DNA from: Odoribacter sp. AF15-53
GTDB taxonomy: Bacteria; Bacteroidota; Bacteroidia; Bacteroidales; Marinifilaceae
Direction: 5' to 3'
Assembly (NCBI RefSeq): GCF_003479425.1
Contig: NZ_QUHC01000001.1
Location: 558,001-622,000 of the forward strand
Length of the DNA: 64,000 nt
In this document: piece by piece, positions 54,320-62,767 of the stretch
Layout: each line of letters begins with the position of its first letter
How positions within the stretch are numbered: the stretch's first letter is position 1
Notes under the pieces: generated by a model
What the model was told of the DNA's origin: nothing
The model's database searches: none
The model's input: only the letters and a program-made list of their open reading frames with translations
Translations under genes and position numbers: made by a program

Positions 54320-55489
54320 ATGAAAGAAGCATTTGAAATAGCGCGATTAATCCAGAAAAGCCTGAAAGGACAACTTTCCGGGAGCGAGGAACAACGTTTG
54401 TCCGGTTGGCGGAAGGCGTCCGCGCTGAATGAAGATGCTTTCCGGAAGATGATCTCCGACGATTTCTACGTTACCGGGATGGAGAAGCAGGAGGTGTTCG
54501 ATTACCGGGTGGCTTACGGGCGTTTCCTACAACGGAAATACCAGCAGCGGCATAAAAGAAGAGTGTTGATGAACGTGGCTCGCGTGGCGGCGGTGGTTAT
54601 CCCGTTCATGCTGGCGACCGTTCTTTATATTAGCGTGAACCGGGAGGCGGACCCGGTGATCGAGCAGGTGGCGTCGGGCACGACGATTCTCCCCGGCACG
54701 AGCAAAGCGTTGTTGACGTTGTCGGACGGACAGACGATCCCGTTGGGGCATGATGCGGTGGACAGCACGATCGTCACGGAAGGGACGCGGATTAACGCGA
54801 CTTCCTCCGGCTTGACTTACGCTAACGCCACGGGAAATCGGTCGATCGTGTACAATAAACTGGAAATCCCGCGGGGTGGCGAGTTTTGCCTCACGCTTTC
54901 GGACGGGACGAGGGTGTGGCTGAACTCGGAGACCTCGATCCAGTACCCGGTGGTCTTCGGGGCGAAGGAACGGCGGGTGTTCGTGCAGGGAGAGGCTTAT
55001 TTCGAGGTGTCGAAGGACGCGAAGAAGCCTTTTATCGTGCAGTTCGCGAGTTCAACGGTGACCGTGCTGGGGACGTCTTTCAATATCCGGGCTTACCCGG
55101 AGGAGGGACAGTCGCAGACAACCCTGGCGGAAGGTTCCGTGAAAATATATAGCCCGGGCAATTCGATCCTGTTGCGACCGGGGGAACAGGCGGAAGTGGA
55201 CGCGTTGTCGGGCGAGATGATCAAGCGGGAGGTGGACGCACGTAACTTTACCAGTTGGAAGGACGGGCGGTTCGTGTTCGAGCGGCAACCCCTGGAAAGG
55301 ATCATGCAGACGTTGGAACGATGGTATGATATTCGTGTGATATTCAAGGACGAGGGGGCGAGACGGATATCTTTATCGGGTGATTTGAGACGATACGACG
55401 ATTTCTCCCAAGTGATGAAAATGTTGCAGATGACGGGAGACGTGCGATTTGAACTACATGGTAATGACGTGTATATAACTACGGAGTGA
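54320..55489 (+). CDS. FecR-family anti-sigma factor
   Basis: 389 residues. A cytosolic N-terminal helical part (about 1-80, sigma-binding), one membrane helix at about 85-105 (VARVAAVVIPFMLATVLYISV), then a periplasmic FecR domain (LEIPRGGEFCLTLSDGTRVWLNSETSIQYPV, GEAYFEVSKDAKKPFIVQ, VLGTSFNIRAYPEE) and a C-terminal STN-like domain (LERIMQTLERWYDIRVIF). It binds and releases the sigma factor encoded upstream in response to the STN domain of the SusC partner. It starts 74 bp after the sigma gene, beyond a terminator. Confidence 0.95.
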   Translation: MKEAFEIARLIQKSLKGQLSGSEEQRLSGWRKASALNEDAFRKMISDDFYVTGMEKQEVFDYRVAYGRFLQRKYQQRHKRRVLMNVARVAAVVIPFMLATVLYISVNREADPVIEQVASGTTILPGTSKALLTLSDGQTIPLGHDAVDSTIVTEGTRINATSSGLTYANATGNRSIVYNKLEIPRGGEFCLTLSDGTRVWLNSETSIQYPVVFGAKERRVFVQGEAYFEVSKDAKKPFIVQFASSTVTVLGTSFNIRAYPEEGQSQTTLAEGSVKIYSPGNSILLRPGEQAEVDALSGEMIKREVDARNFTSWKDGRFVFERQPLERIMQTLERWYDIRVIFKDEGARRISLSGDLRRYDDFSQVMKMLQMTGDVRFELHGNDVYITTE

Positions 55490-55547
55490 TTCTCTCGATG
55501 GCCACGAGGGGGTCCGGTGTGTAAAACTAACTAAATTAATAATTTAT

Positions 55548-58500
55548 ATGATGAAGAAGAACCGAAATAAGTCTCTTCCGGGAGGTTTATGTCTATTAAA
55601 AAGCCAGATAATGATGAAGTTGACGGTCGTTCTACTGTTGGTGTCATCGCTTGGCGCGGTGGCGCAGAACGTGACCGTGAAGATGAAGAACAGTTCGTTT
55701 ATTCAGGTAGCGAAGGAGATTCAGAAGCAGACGGAACTTACCTTTTTGTATAATGACGCGAAGGTGGGGGGAATCGTGGGGTTAAACCCGGATTTCACGA
55801 ATGCCGACGTGAAGGCGGTGTTAGAGTTTTGTTTGAAAGGATCGGGGCTCTCGTTCTCGATCGTAGACAACACGGTGGTTATCAGTCCGGCGAGACAGGC
55901 TCAACAACAAGATGATAAGTTAAGGATATCCGGTAAGGTGACGGACGAGCGGGGATTGCCGCTTCCGGGCGTGAATATCTTGATCAAGGGTACGACGTTG
56001 GGGTATATTTCGGATGTTGAGGGGAATTACACGGCCGTGTGCGCGAAGGGCGACACGTTGCTTTTCTCGATGATCGGTTTCGAGTCGCAGACCCGTGCCG
56101 TGAATGACGAGAAGCCGATGAACGTGAAGATGAAAGAGTCGATCGAGTCGCTGGACGAGGTGGTGGTGGTTTCAACGGGATATTCCCGCTTGCCGAAAGA
56201 GCGTGCCACGGGTTCATTTAGCGTGGTGACCGCCAAGGAGTTGGAGAAGCGCCCCAGTCCGAATATCTTGAACCGTTTGGAGGGTGTCGTTCCGGGGGTG
56301 TACGTGGACGTGAAAAAGTCCGACATGACTTTCTTGTACGGGTCGAACCGTCAAGACGGGCAGTTGGAGGAGCAGAGCAATATTTCGATGAATATCCGGG
56401 GAAAGAGCAGTTTTTCAGACGCTATGACCCGACCATTGTTGGTTGTTGACGGTTTTCCGACGGATCTGGAGTTGAAGAACTTGAACCCGAATGACGTGGA
56501 GTCGATCACATTCCTGAAGGATGCTGCCGCCGCTTCTATCTGGGGGGCTCGTGCCGCTAACGGGGTTATCGTGATCGAGACGAAGAAAGGAAAAAAGAGC
56601 GGGAAACCGGGAACGACTATAAATTTCGGGATGAATGTCATGACTTCAGCGTCGCCTCGTTTCAGCACGTTACCGGTGATGACTTCGGCCGAGATGATTG
56701 ATTACGAGCGAGAGATGGTGGATAAAGGGTATATCACCCGCCCGGTGAGTTCGGCATGGGGGGCCGGCTACGCTATCTCTACGGCGGCAAAGTTACTTTT
56801 GGACGCGAAAGATGGCGTGATTTCTCAGGACGTGGCGAATGCCGAATTGGAGAAGCTGGCTAGCCGTAGTGCTTACCGGGACGTGAAGAAGTACTTATTG
56901 CAGTCGTCCTTCTCGCAACAATATAATTTGTCGTTCAGCGGGGCTTCCGAGCAGATGTCTTATTTCCTCTCGGCTTCCTATGCGAACGAGCGTTCGAACA
57001 CGAAAGGAAATAATGGTGACCGTTTCACGTTGACTTCTAATTTGAATTTCAAACTTATGAACTGGGCCACGTTAACCACGGGAATCAGGGCTTCATTGCT
57101 TAATATTAAAGATAACGGGTTAGGGCTTTCCTCGATGCAGGCTTCGCTGGGAATTCTCCCGTTGATGCCGTATGACCAACTGGTGGACGATAACGGGAAC
57201 CGGGTAGATTATTACAGGTACGACGAGGTTTTCGTGAAGGAGAGAGAGGCGTTGGGCTACCAGAGTTGGAGGTACAATTATCTTGACGAGCTGGATAATA
57301 AGGATAACATGCGAAAAGAACAGGCGGTAGCCTTGACTATGGGGTTGAATATCCCCGTGCCGGGAGTGAAGGGTTTGGCCTTGGACGGTTCGTTCATGTA
57401 CGAGAAGACGAATAACAAGGTGAGGAATTATGAAAACGAGAACACGTATGCGGCAAGGGATCGATATAATTATGCCACGAGGTATGACGAGAGTACCGGC
57501 ACGCTGACACACGGGCTTCCCGGGGGTGCGTTGTTGAACGTGGCTCATACCGATGCTCGGAATTATAGTTTGCGGGGACAGTTGAATTACGATAATACGA
57601 TTGCCGAGATTCACCAGGTATCCGCGTTGGCAGGTATCGAGTTTCGCGAGACTAGAACTTGGCAAAACGGAGCGTATTATTACGGTTATAACGAACAAAC
57701 GTTGCTGGCTGCCTCGCAAATACAGAATCCTTACACGAATATATGGGGTTGGAATTCTTATCTCTTGGATGGTAGTCCGGAAACAGATTATCAACGCCGT
57801 TTCCTGTCGTATTACGGAAATTTGTCTTACACGTTGATGAATAAATATGTGGTGACAGGTAGCGTGCGTTATGACGATTACAATAATTTTGGTGTTGACC
57901 GGAAATACCGGGCTACCCCGATGTGGTCAACCGGGTTGTCATGGCATATCGGCAGGGAGGATTTCATTCAAGATAACGTGGGTTGGCTGAATCAATTAAC
58001 ATTCCGAACGACTTACGGGTATAACGGGAATATTGACCAGAACCAGTATCCTTTCACGCAAATATCCTTGACGACAGGTAACGACGGGTACACGCAATTA
58101 CCTTCTTCAAGTATTAATTTCGCAGCTAATCCTTCCGTTCGCTGGGAGAAGACGGGGGTGTTGAATTTCGGGTTGGACTTCGCCGTGCTAAATCACCGGC
58201 TTTCCGGTACGATCGAGTTGTATCGCAAGTATTCCCGAGATTTGTTCGCGGATTACCAGATCAACCCGATTTTCGGGGCAAACGCGTCGTCCTCTTACAC
58301 GCTTTCCCGAAATGCGGCGAAAGTGAACGGTAAAGGTATAGACTTGGCGTTGAACGGGACAATCGTGCAAAGAAAAGATTTCACGTACCGGGCAAACCTC
58401 ACGTTCTCTTACAATTCGAATGAGGTGAAGTCATCGCCTTACGAGATGTCATCCTATTTTTATTCCAGTGGTGGCGGTAGTGCGAGTATGCTGGAAGGAT

Positions 58501-59138
58501 ATAGTATGAGTAATTTCTGGGCTTATCGCTGGGCGGGTTTGGACGAAAATGGAGATGCACTCGTTTATAACGCGGACGGGGAAATCATCAAATCAACCGA
58601 GAACGTGACGAATGATGATCTCGTGTACATGGGAACCTTGACACCCAAGTATTTTGGTGGGTTCTTCAACACTTTCTCTTACAAGGGACTGTCGCTTTAC
58701 GTGGGTATTACTTACAAGTTCGGGCATATTTTCCAGAAACCGACGATCGCGCAACAAGCGGGTGGAAGAAACACGTATTACGAGATTAATGAAGATATGG
58801 CCAAACGGTGGCGTGTAGCGGGTGACGAGGAGACAACCGACGTGCCGCGTATTGGTACAAATGCCAATAGTTTCACGCGTTACCGGGGTGCGGATATACA
58901 TGTGCTGAAAGGTGACCATATCCGGTTGAGAGAGGTATCGTTGACGTACGATATCCCGTCCCGATGGTTGAATAAGTTAATGATTAATAGCGGTTCTATT
59001 GGGTTTACTGCTACCAATCTCGGGTTAATCTGGAAAAAGAATAATGCCGGTATTGATCCCGATTTTATCCCGAATAGCCGTAATCTGACGATGGCACCGA
59101 CACCGTCTTACAATTTCTCTTTAAACCTTAATTTCTAA
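55548..59138 (+). CDS. SusC/RagA TonB-dependent outer-membrane transporter with STN domain
   Basis: 1196 residues; an internal ATG at about residue 22 (MMKLTVVLLLVSSLGAVAQ) gives a better signal peptide. An STN signalling domain (about 45-125) precedes a carboxypeptidase-like domain (about 127-205, ISGKVTDERGLPLPGVNILIKGT), then the plug (RPLLVVDGFP, NPNDVESITFLKDAAAASIWGARAANGVIVIETKKG) and a 22-strand barrel ending NLNF. The STN domain means that it both imports a ligand and signals to FecR. No glycoside hydrolase lies in the locus, so the substrate need not be a glycan. SusD follows 12 bp later. Confidence 0.96.
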   Translation: MMKKNRNKSLPGGLCLLKSQIMMKLTVVLLLVSSLGAVAQNVTVKMKNSSFIQVAKEIQKQTELTFLYNDAKVGGIVGLNPDFTNADVKAVLEFCLKGSGLSFSIVDNTVVISPARQAQQQDDKLRISGKVTDERGLPLPGVNILIKGTTLGYISDVEGNYTAVCAKGDTLLFSMIGFESQTRAVNDEKPMNVKMKESIESLDEVVVVSTGYSRLPKERATGSFSVVTAKELEKRPSPNILNRLEGVVPGVYVDVKKSDMTFLYGSNRQDGQLEEQSNISMNIRGKSSFSDAMTRPLLVVDGFPTDLELKNLNPNDVESITFLKDAAAASIWGARAANGVIVIETKKGKKSGKPGTTINFGMNVMTSASPRFSTLPVMTSAEMIDYEREMVDKGYITRPVSSAWGAGYAISTAAKLLLDAKDGVISQDVANAELEKLASRSAYRDVKKYLLQSSFSQQYNLSFSGASEQMSYFLSASYANERSNTKGNNGDRFTLTSNLNFKLMNWATLTTGIRASLLNIKDNGLGLSSMQASLGILPLMPYDQLVDDNGNRVDYYRYDEVFVKEREALGYQSWRYNYLDELDNKDNMRKEQAVALTMGLNIPVPGVKGLALDGSFMYEKTNNKVRNYENENTYAARDRYNYATRYDESTGTLTHGLPGGALLNVAHTDARNYSLRGQLNYDNTIAEIHQVSALAGIEFRETRTWQNGAYYYGYNEQTLLAASQIQNPYTNIWGWNSYLLDGSPETDYQRRFLSYYGNLSYTLMNKYVVTGSVRYDDYNNFGVDRKYRATPMWSTGLSWHIGREDFIQDNVGWLNQLTFRTTYGYNGNIDQNQYPFTQISLTTGNDGYTQLPSSSINFAANPSVRWEKTGVLNFGLDFAVLNHRLSGTIELYRKYSRDLFADYQINPIFGANASSSYTLSRNAAKVNGKGIDLALNGTIVQRKDFTYRANLTFSYNSNEVKSSPYEMSSYFYSSGGGSASMLEGYSMSNFWAYRWAGLDENGDALVYNADGEIIKSTENVTNDDLVYMGTLTPKYFGGFFNTFSYKGLSLYVGITYKFGHIFQKPTIAQQAGGRNTYYEINEDMAKRWRVAGDEETTDVPRIGTNANSFTRYRGADIHVLKGDHIRLREVSLTYDIPSRWLNKLMINSGSIGFTATNLGLIWKKNNAGIDPDFIPNSRNLTMAPTPSYNFSLNLNF

Positions 59139-59150
59139 TTCGTGGTTGAT

Positions 59151-60563
59151 ATGAACAAGAATATAATATACAGTTTGATCGTTGGATTTTCCTGTTCCCT
59201 TTCCGCTTGCTCGGATTGGGTGGATATCAAAACCAAGGGAAAGTTGATACCCGAGGAGACGGTAAATTACCGTTACCTGATGAATAACACGGAGAATTTC
59301 CGCTACACGCTTTCTTATCAAGAGGTGGCTTCGGATGATATTTACGTGTCGGATGAGACGCAGCAGGCGGCTATTTACGAGACGGATAAATTTATTCCCG
59401 TGTACACATGGGCGGATGAGATTTATAGCCAGTCAGAGAATGACGGGGAGATGAATAAAGTCTACCAGATTATTTATAATATGAATGTGGTGATTGACGA
59501 GGTGATGGATAGTAAGAACGGCACACAGGCGGAGAAGTTGGCGATCCGTGCCGAGGCGTTGGTACACCGTGCAGATGCTTATCTAGCTCTCGTGAACGTG
59601 TACGGGAAGCCTTATAACGAGGCGACGGCTGTAACTGATCAAGGGGTACCGTTGTTGACGACTCCCCGGGTAGAAGGTTCCTTACCCCGGGCTTCGGTTG
59701 CCAAGGTGTACGAGCAGATTATTCAGGATTTAGATGATGCTTTTGAGTATTTGTCTGACGTGCCGGAATTTAATTTTTACCCGAGCAAATGTGCCGTTTA
59801 TGCTTTAAAAGCAAGAGCTTACCTGTTAATGGGAAATTATACAGAAGCTAAGATTAATGCCGTGGAAGCATTGGAGTTACAGGACAGGTTAGAGAATTTA
59901 AATACTTATATTGACGGTAGTGTTGCTTACCCGAGGAACATGGATGACAAGGAAGTTATTTTCGCCAAGTTACCCGTGAACGCTTTTCGCGTGGAATCGT
60001 GGGGAGGTGCCTCTCAGTTGGTATTAAGTGATGATTTATTAAATATGTTCGACAAGGAACATGATCTGCGTTACCGGTATTTCACCCGGTCGATGGAGGA
60101 TTTGGGCATGACATACTCGGGGCGGGTGCATTATAAAAATAACTTGTATGCTAGTAGTTATCCCACGTACGAGGCCCGGAACATGGGACCTTGCGTGCCG
60201 GAGATGATGTTGATCGAGGCGGAGTGCTGGGCTCGCGAGGGGGAGATCGAGGAGGCGATGAGTCTCGTGAATGATTTGCGGGAGTATCGTTACGCGGAGG
60301 GAGAAGATTACACGTTGAGTGCTGCGACGGCGAAAGAGGCTTTGGGGCACGTGTTGCAGGAGCGTCGGAGAGAGTTGATGTGTCACGGATTGCGCTGGTT
60401 GGATCAACGGCGTTTGACGAATGATCCGGATTTCCCGACACAGACGGTTACCCGGGTATTCAAGGGAACGACTTATACTTTGACACCAGGTGCGGTTCGG
60501 TACACTTTCCCGATGGGTGAATTGTACTTGGAAGAGAACCCGGAGATAGGACAGATAAAATAA
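59151..60563 (+). CDS. SusD/RagB surface lipoprotein
   Basis: 470 residues from the ATG at 59151 (a GTG nine bases earlier is in frame). The signal peptide ends in the lipobox CSLSAC. It has the helical TPR-like SusD fold with YQIIYNMNVVIDEVMDSKNGTQAEKLAIRAEALVHRADAYLALVNVYGKPY, and the usual end QERRRELMCHGLRWLDQRRL and YTFPMGELYLE-NPEI. It forms the lid of the SusC barrel and binds the substrate. A family A palindrome separates it from the TlpA-like gene. Confidence 0.95.
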   Translation: MNKNIIYSLIVGFSCSLSACSDWVDIKTKGKLIPEETVNYRYLMNNTENFRYTLSYQEVASDDIYVSDETQQAAIYETDKFIPVYTWADEIYSQSENDGEMNKVYQIIYNMNVVIDEVMDSKNGTQAEKLAIRAEALVHRADAYLALVNVYGKPYNEATAVTDQGVPLLTTPRVEGSLPRASVAKVYEQIIQDLDDAFEYLSDVPEFNFYPSKCAVYALKARAYLLMGNYTEAKINAVEALELQDRLENLNTYIDGSVAYPRNMDDKEVIFAKLPVNAFRVESWGGASQLVLSDDLLNMFDKEHDLRYRYFTRSMEDLGMTYSGRVHYKNNLYASSYPTYEARNMGPCVPEMMLIEAECWAREGEIEEAMSLVNDLREYRYAEGEDYTLSAATAKEALGHVLQERRRELMCHGLRWLDQRRLTNDPDFPTQTVTRVFKGTTYTLTPGAVRYTFPMGELYLEENPEIGQIK

Positions 60564-60568
60564 ATGAG

Positions 60569-60719
60569 TTATAAGGTTCATAAAGTTATAAAGTGACGGG
60601 AGTCTTTCGGATAAGGTTAATGAGTGAGTCTAATAAGTCTGCTTTCAAACTGCCGTTACTAAAGTGCTTGCTAGGATTCACTACTTTATAAACTTTATGA
60701 ACCTTATAAACTTTATAAA
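60569..60719. repeat. Family A palindromic element, copy A3
   Basis: Left arm AAGGTTCATAAAGTTATAAAG; right arm CTTTATAAACTTTATGAACC. These are inverse over about 20 bp with one extra base, including the odd GGTTCAT unit. The core keeps ACGGGAGTCTTTCGGA and CTGCCGTTACTAAAG but is otherwise worn and longer. It starts six bases after the susD stop. Confidence 0.85.
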
Positions 60720-60737
60720 CAGATTAAATCGTATTGT

Positions 60738-62717
60738 ATGAAAAGAATCACTTTGTTAGGAAGTATGATGGTACTTCTATTCACGTGTGTTGTTAAAGCA
60801 CAGGAACGCAAGCCGTTTAACGTTATTCCGTTGGTGCCGGTGGTGGGGCAGGACGTGAAGTTCACGTATGATAATTCGTTGACTTCGCTGGCCGACGAGC
60901 AGACTGTTTACGGGACGGTTTATTCGTGGCAGAATATGCGTTGGGAGGCGGAGGATTTGAAGTTGGTGAAGAATGATACGGTTTGGGAGGCAACTTGGCA
61001 AGTGCCGTTGCGGTGTGCGTTGGTGGTGTGTAAGTTTTACGCCGGGGACAAGAAGGACACGGGTGGTCGTGTCACGTATGCCACGATGACATTCAACAAG
61101 AACGGGCAGAATCTGCCTTCCGCGTACGTGGCTTGGGGGATGTTGCGGAACAAGACGTTGGAGTCTTTGCCGGGGTATTGCGAGGAAGAGGCTTATATTG
61201 ATGATGAGGTTATGCGTTACTGGTTGAACCAGCAGCTCTTGAAAGACCCGGAGGCCCGGAAGTACGTGTTTTATTACGCGGCGAAGTTCTTGAATAAGAT
61301 CGCACCCGGCGAGAAGCACGAGCAGATGCTTGGTGATATTGATTACGTGATGAATCTGCCGCGAGTGGATGAAGAAACTTTGTTAAAAGCGTTGGAGGTG
61401 GCCCGTAATATCGTGAGAGACACGGCAAAAGCGACAGGGGTGGAGAAGAAGATCCTGACGGATTACCCGAACGGGATTCTGGCACGGGATAAGGAGATTT
61501 GGAAACTTTTCCGAGAGCTGGATCTAGATGGTAAAGAGGCGAAGCTGGATGCGTTCTTGCAACGTTTCCCGACGGAGAAGTTTAGAGACGTGGAGACGGA
61601 AACCACACGATTGTATTACGGCAAGATATTCCAGAGTGTCGTGTACAACCGGATCATGAAGAAGGACGATTATAGCGGGGTGAAGAAATATTTGAAAGAT
61701 GTGCCATTCTCGATGCTCCCGACGTTTTACTGGCATATCGTGCAGGTTCCGTTAAACACGGGACAGGCCAAGGTGGAAAAGGTGTTACCCCACGGCAAGG
61801 TGATATTCGAGGAGTTTACGACCCGTGATCGTTGGGGGAATGACCGCGTGTATTCTCCGGCGGAATGGGCGAAGAGGTTGCGTACCGATTATAGTAACAC
61901 TTTCCTCGGACACGCTATCGCACTTGCTGCTGCCGGGGAGTCTGCAGAGGCGTTGAGCATTATGGAAGAGATCAAGGGAGCGTATAATTTTAAATCGGCG
62001 GAGTTTAACGATTTGTACGTGCGTTTGCTAGAGAAGAACGGGTATAGCTCGTTGGTGATTCCCACGATTATTTCGAGCGTGCGGGAGAATGCCGTTAGCC
62101 CGGAGATGCTGGATCGGTTGCGGAAAGATTACCTGACGAAGAACAAGGATGATCAAGGGTTCGATGCTTATGTGAATTCGTTGAAATCCCAAGAACAAAC
62201 CGAAGAGATGCATGCCAAGTTGAAGAATTCTTTGATTAAGGAGAAGATTGATTTGTTCGCTTTGGAGGATTTGGACGGTAAAAAGGTGGATTTGTCCAAG
62301 ATGAAAGGGAAAATTATCGTGCTTGATTTCTGGGCCACGTGGTGTTCTCCTTGCAAGGCTTCTTTGCCGGGAATGCAGATGGCGGTGAATAAATACAAGA
62401 ATGACCCGAACGTGGGCTTCTATTTTATTTCCACGATGGAAACGGCCTCGAATTTCCGGGAAAATATCCGGGAGTTTCTGAAAGAGAAGAATTATTCGTT
62501 GGATGTGCTTTGCGATAACGTGAACCTGAAAACGAAGAAACGGGATGCCGTTTACTCGGCTTATTCCAAGGCGTTTAAGTTCTCGGGAATCCCTCACAAG
62601 ATGATTATTGACGGGAACGGTTATCTGCGTTGGAGTTCAAACGGTTACTTTGGTAGCCCCTCGGCTTTGGCGGAAGAGATCGGTTTCATCATCGAGACGT
62701 TGAAGGCAGAGAAATGA
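60738..62717 (+). CDS. TlpA-like thioredoxin-family protein
   Basis: 659 residues with signal peptide (KRITLLGSMMVLLFTCVVKAQ). The first 500 or so residues are a long helical/beta region of unknown function. The C-terminal 140 are a TlpA/ResA-type thioredoxin domain with VLDFWATWCSPCKASLPGM near 530 and cis-Pro in SGIPHKMIIDGNG near 610. It is a periplasmic thiol-disulfide oxidoreductase. Its place behind sigma-FecR-SusC-SusD suggests that it works on the imported substrate or on the system's own proteins; cysteine-containing peptides are one possibility. Confidence 0.9.
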   Translation: MKRITLLGSMMVLLFTCVVKAQERKPFNVIPLVPVVGQDVKFTYDNSLTSLADEQTVYGTVYSWQNMRWEAEDLKLVKNDTVWEATWQVPLRCALVVCKFYAGDKKDTGGRVTYATMTFNKNGQNLPSAYVAWGMLRNKTLESLPGYCEEEAYIDDEVMRYWLNQQLLKDPEARKYVFYYAAKFLNKIAPGEKHEQMLGDIDYVMNLPRVDEETLLKALEVARNIVRDTAKATGVEKKILTDYPNGILARDKEIWKLFRELDLDGKEAKLDAFLQRFPTEKFRDVETETTRLYYGKIFQSVVYNRIMKKDDYSGVKKYLKDVPFSMLPTFYWHIVQVPLNTGQAKVEKVLPHGKVIFEEFTTRDRWGNDRVYSPAEWAKRLRTDYSNTFLGHAIALAAAGESAEALSIMEEIKGAYNFKSAEFNDLYVRLLEKNGYSSLVIPTIISSVRENAVSPEMLDRLRKDYLTKNKDDQGFDAYVNSLKSQEQTEEMHAKLKNSLIKEKIDLFALEDLDGKKVDLSKMKGKIIVLDFWATWCSPCKASLPGMQMAVNKYKNDPNVGFYFISTMETASNFRENIREFLKEKNYSLDVLCDNVNLKTKKRDAVYSAYSKAFKFSGIPHKMIIDGNGYLRWSSNGYFGSPSALAEEIGFIIETLKAEK

Positions 62718-62734
62718 TAATAGTGTTTGTTGTA

Positions 62735-62767
62735 TGCCCCGGGAAGAGATTCCCGGGGCATTTTTAT
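62735..62767. terminator. Strong bidirectional terminator between the TlpA-like and hydrolase genes
   Basis: A perfect 12-bp stem ATGCCCCGGGAA / TTCCCGGGGCAT with loop GAGA, followed by T residues. It lies between convergent genes and overlaps the last bases of the hydrolase gene. Confidence 0.93.
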
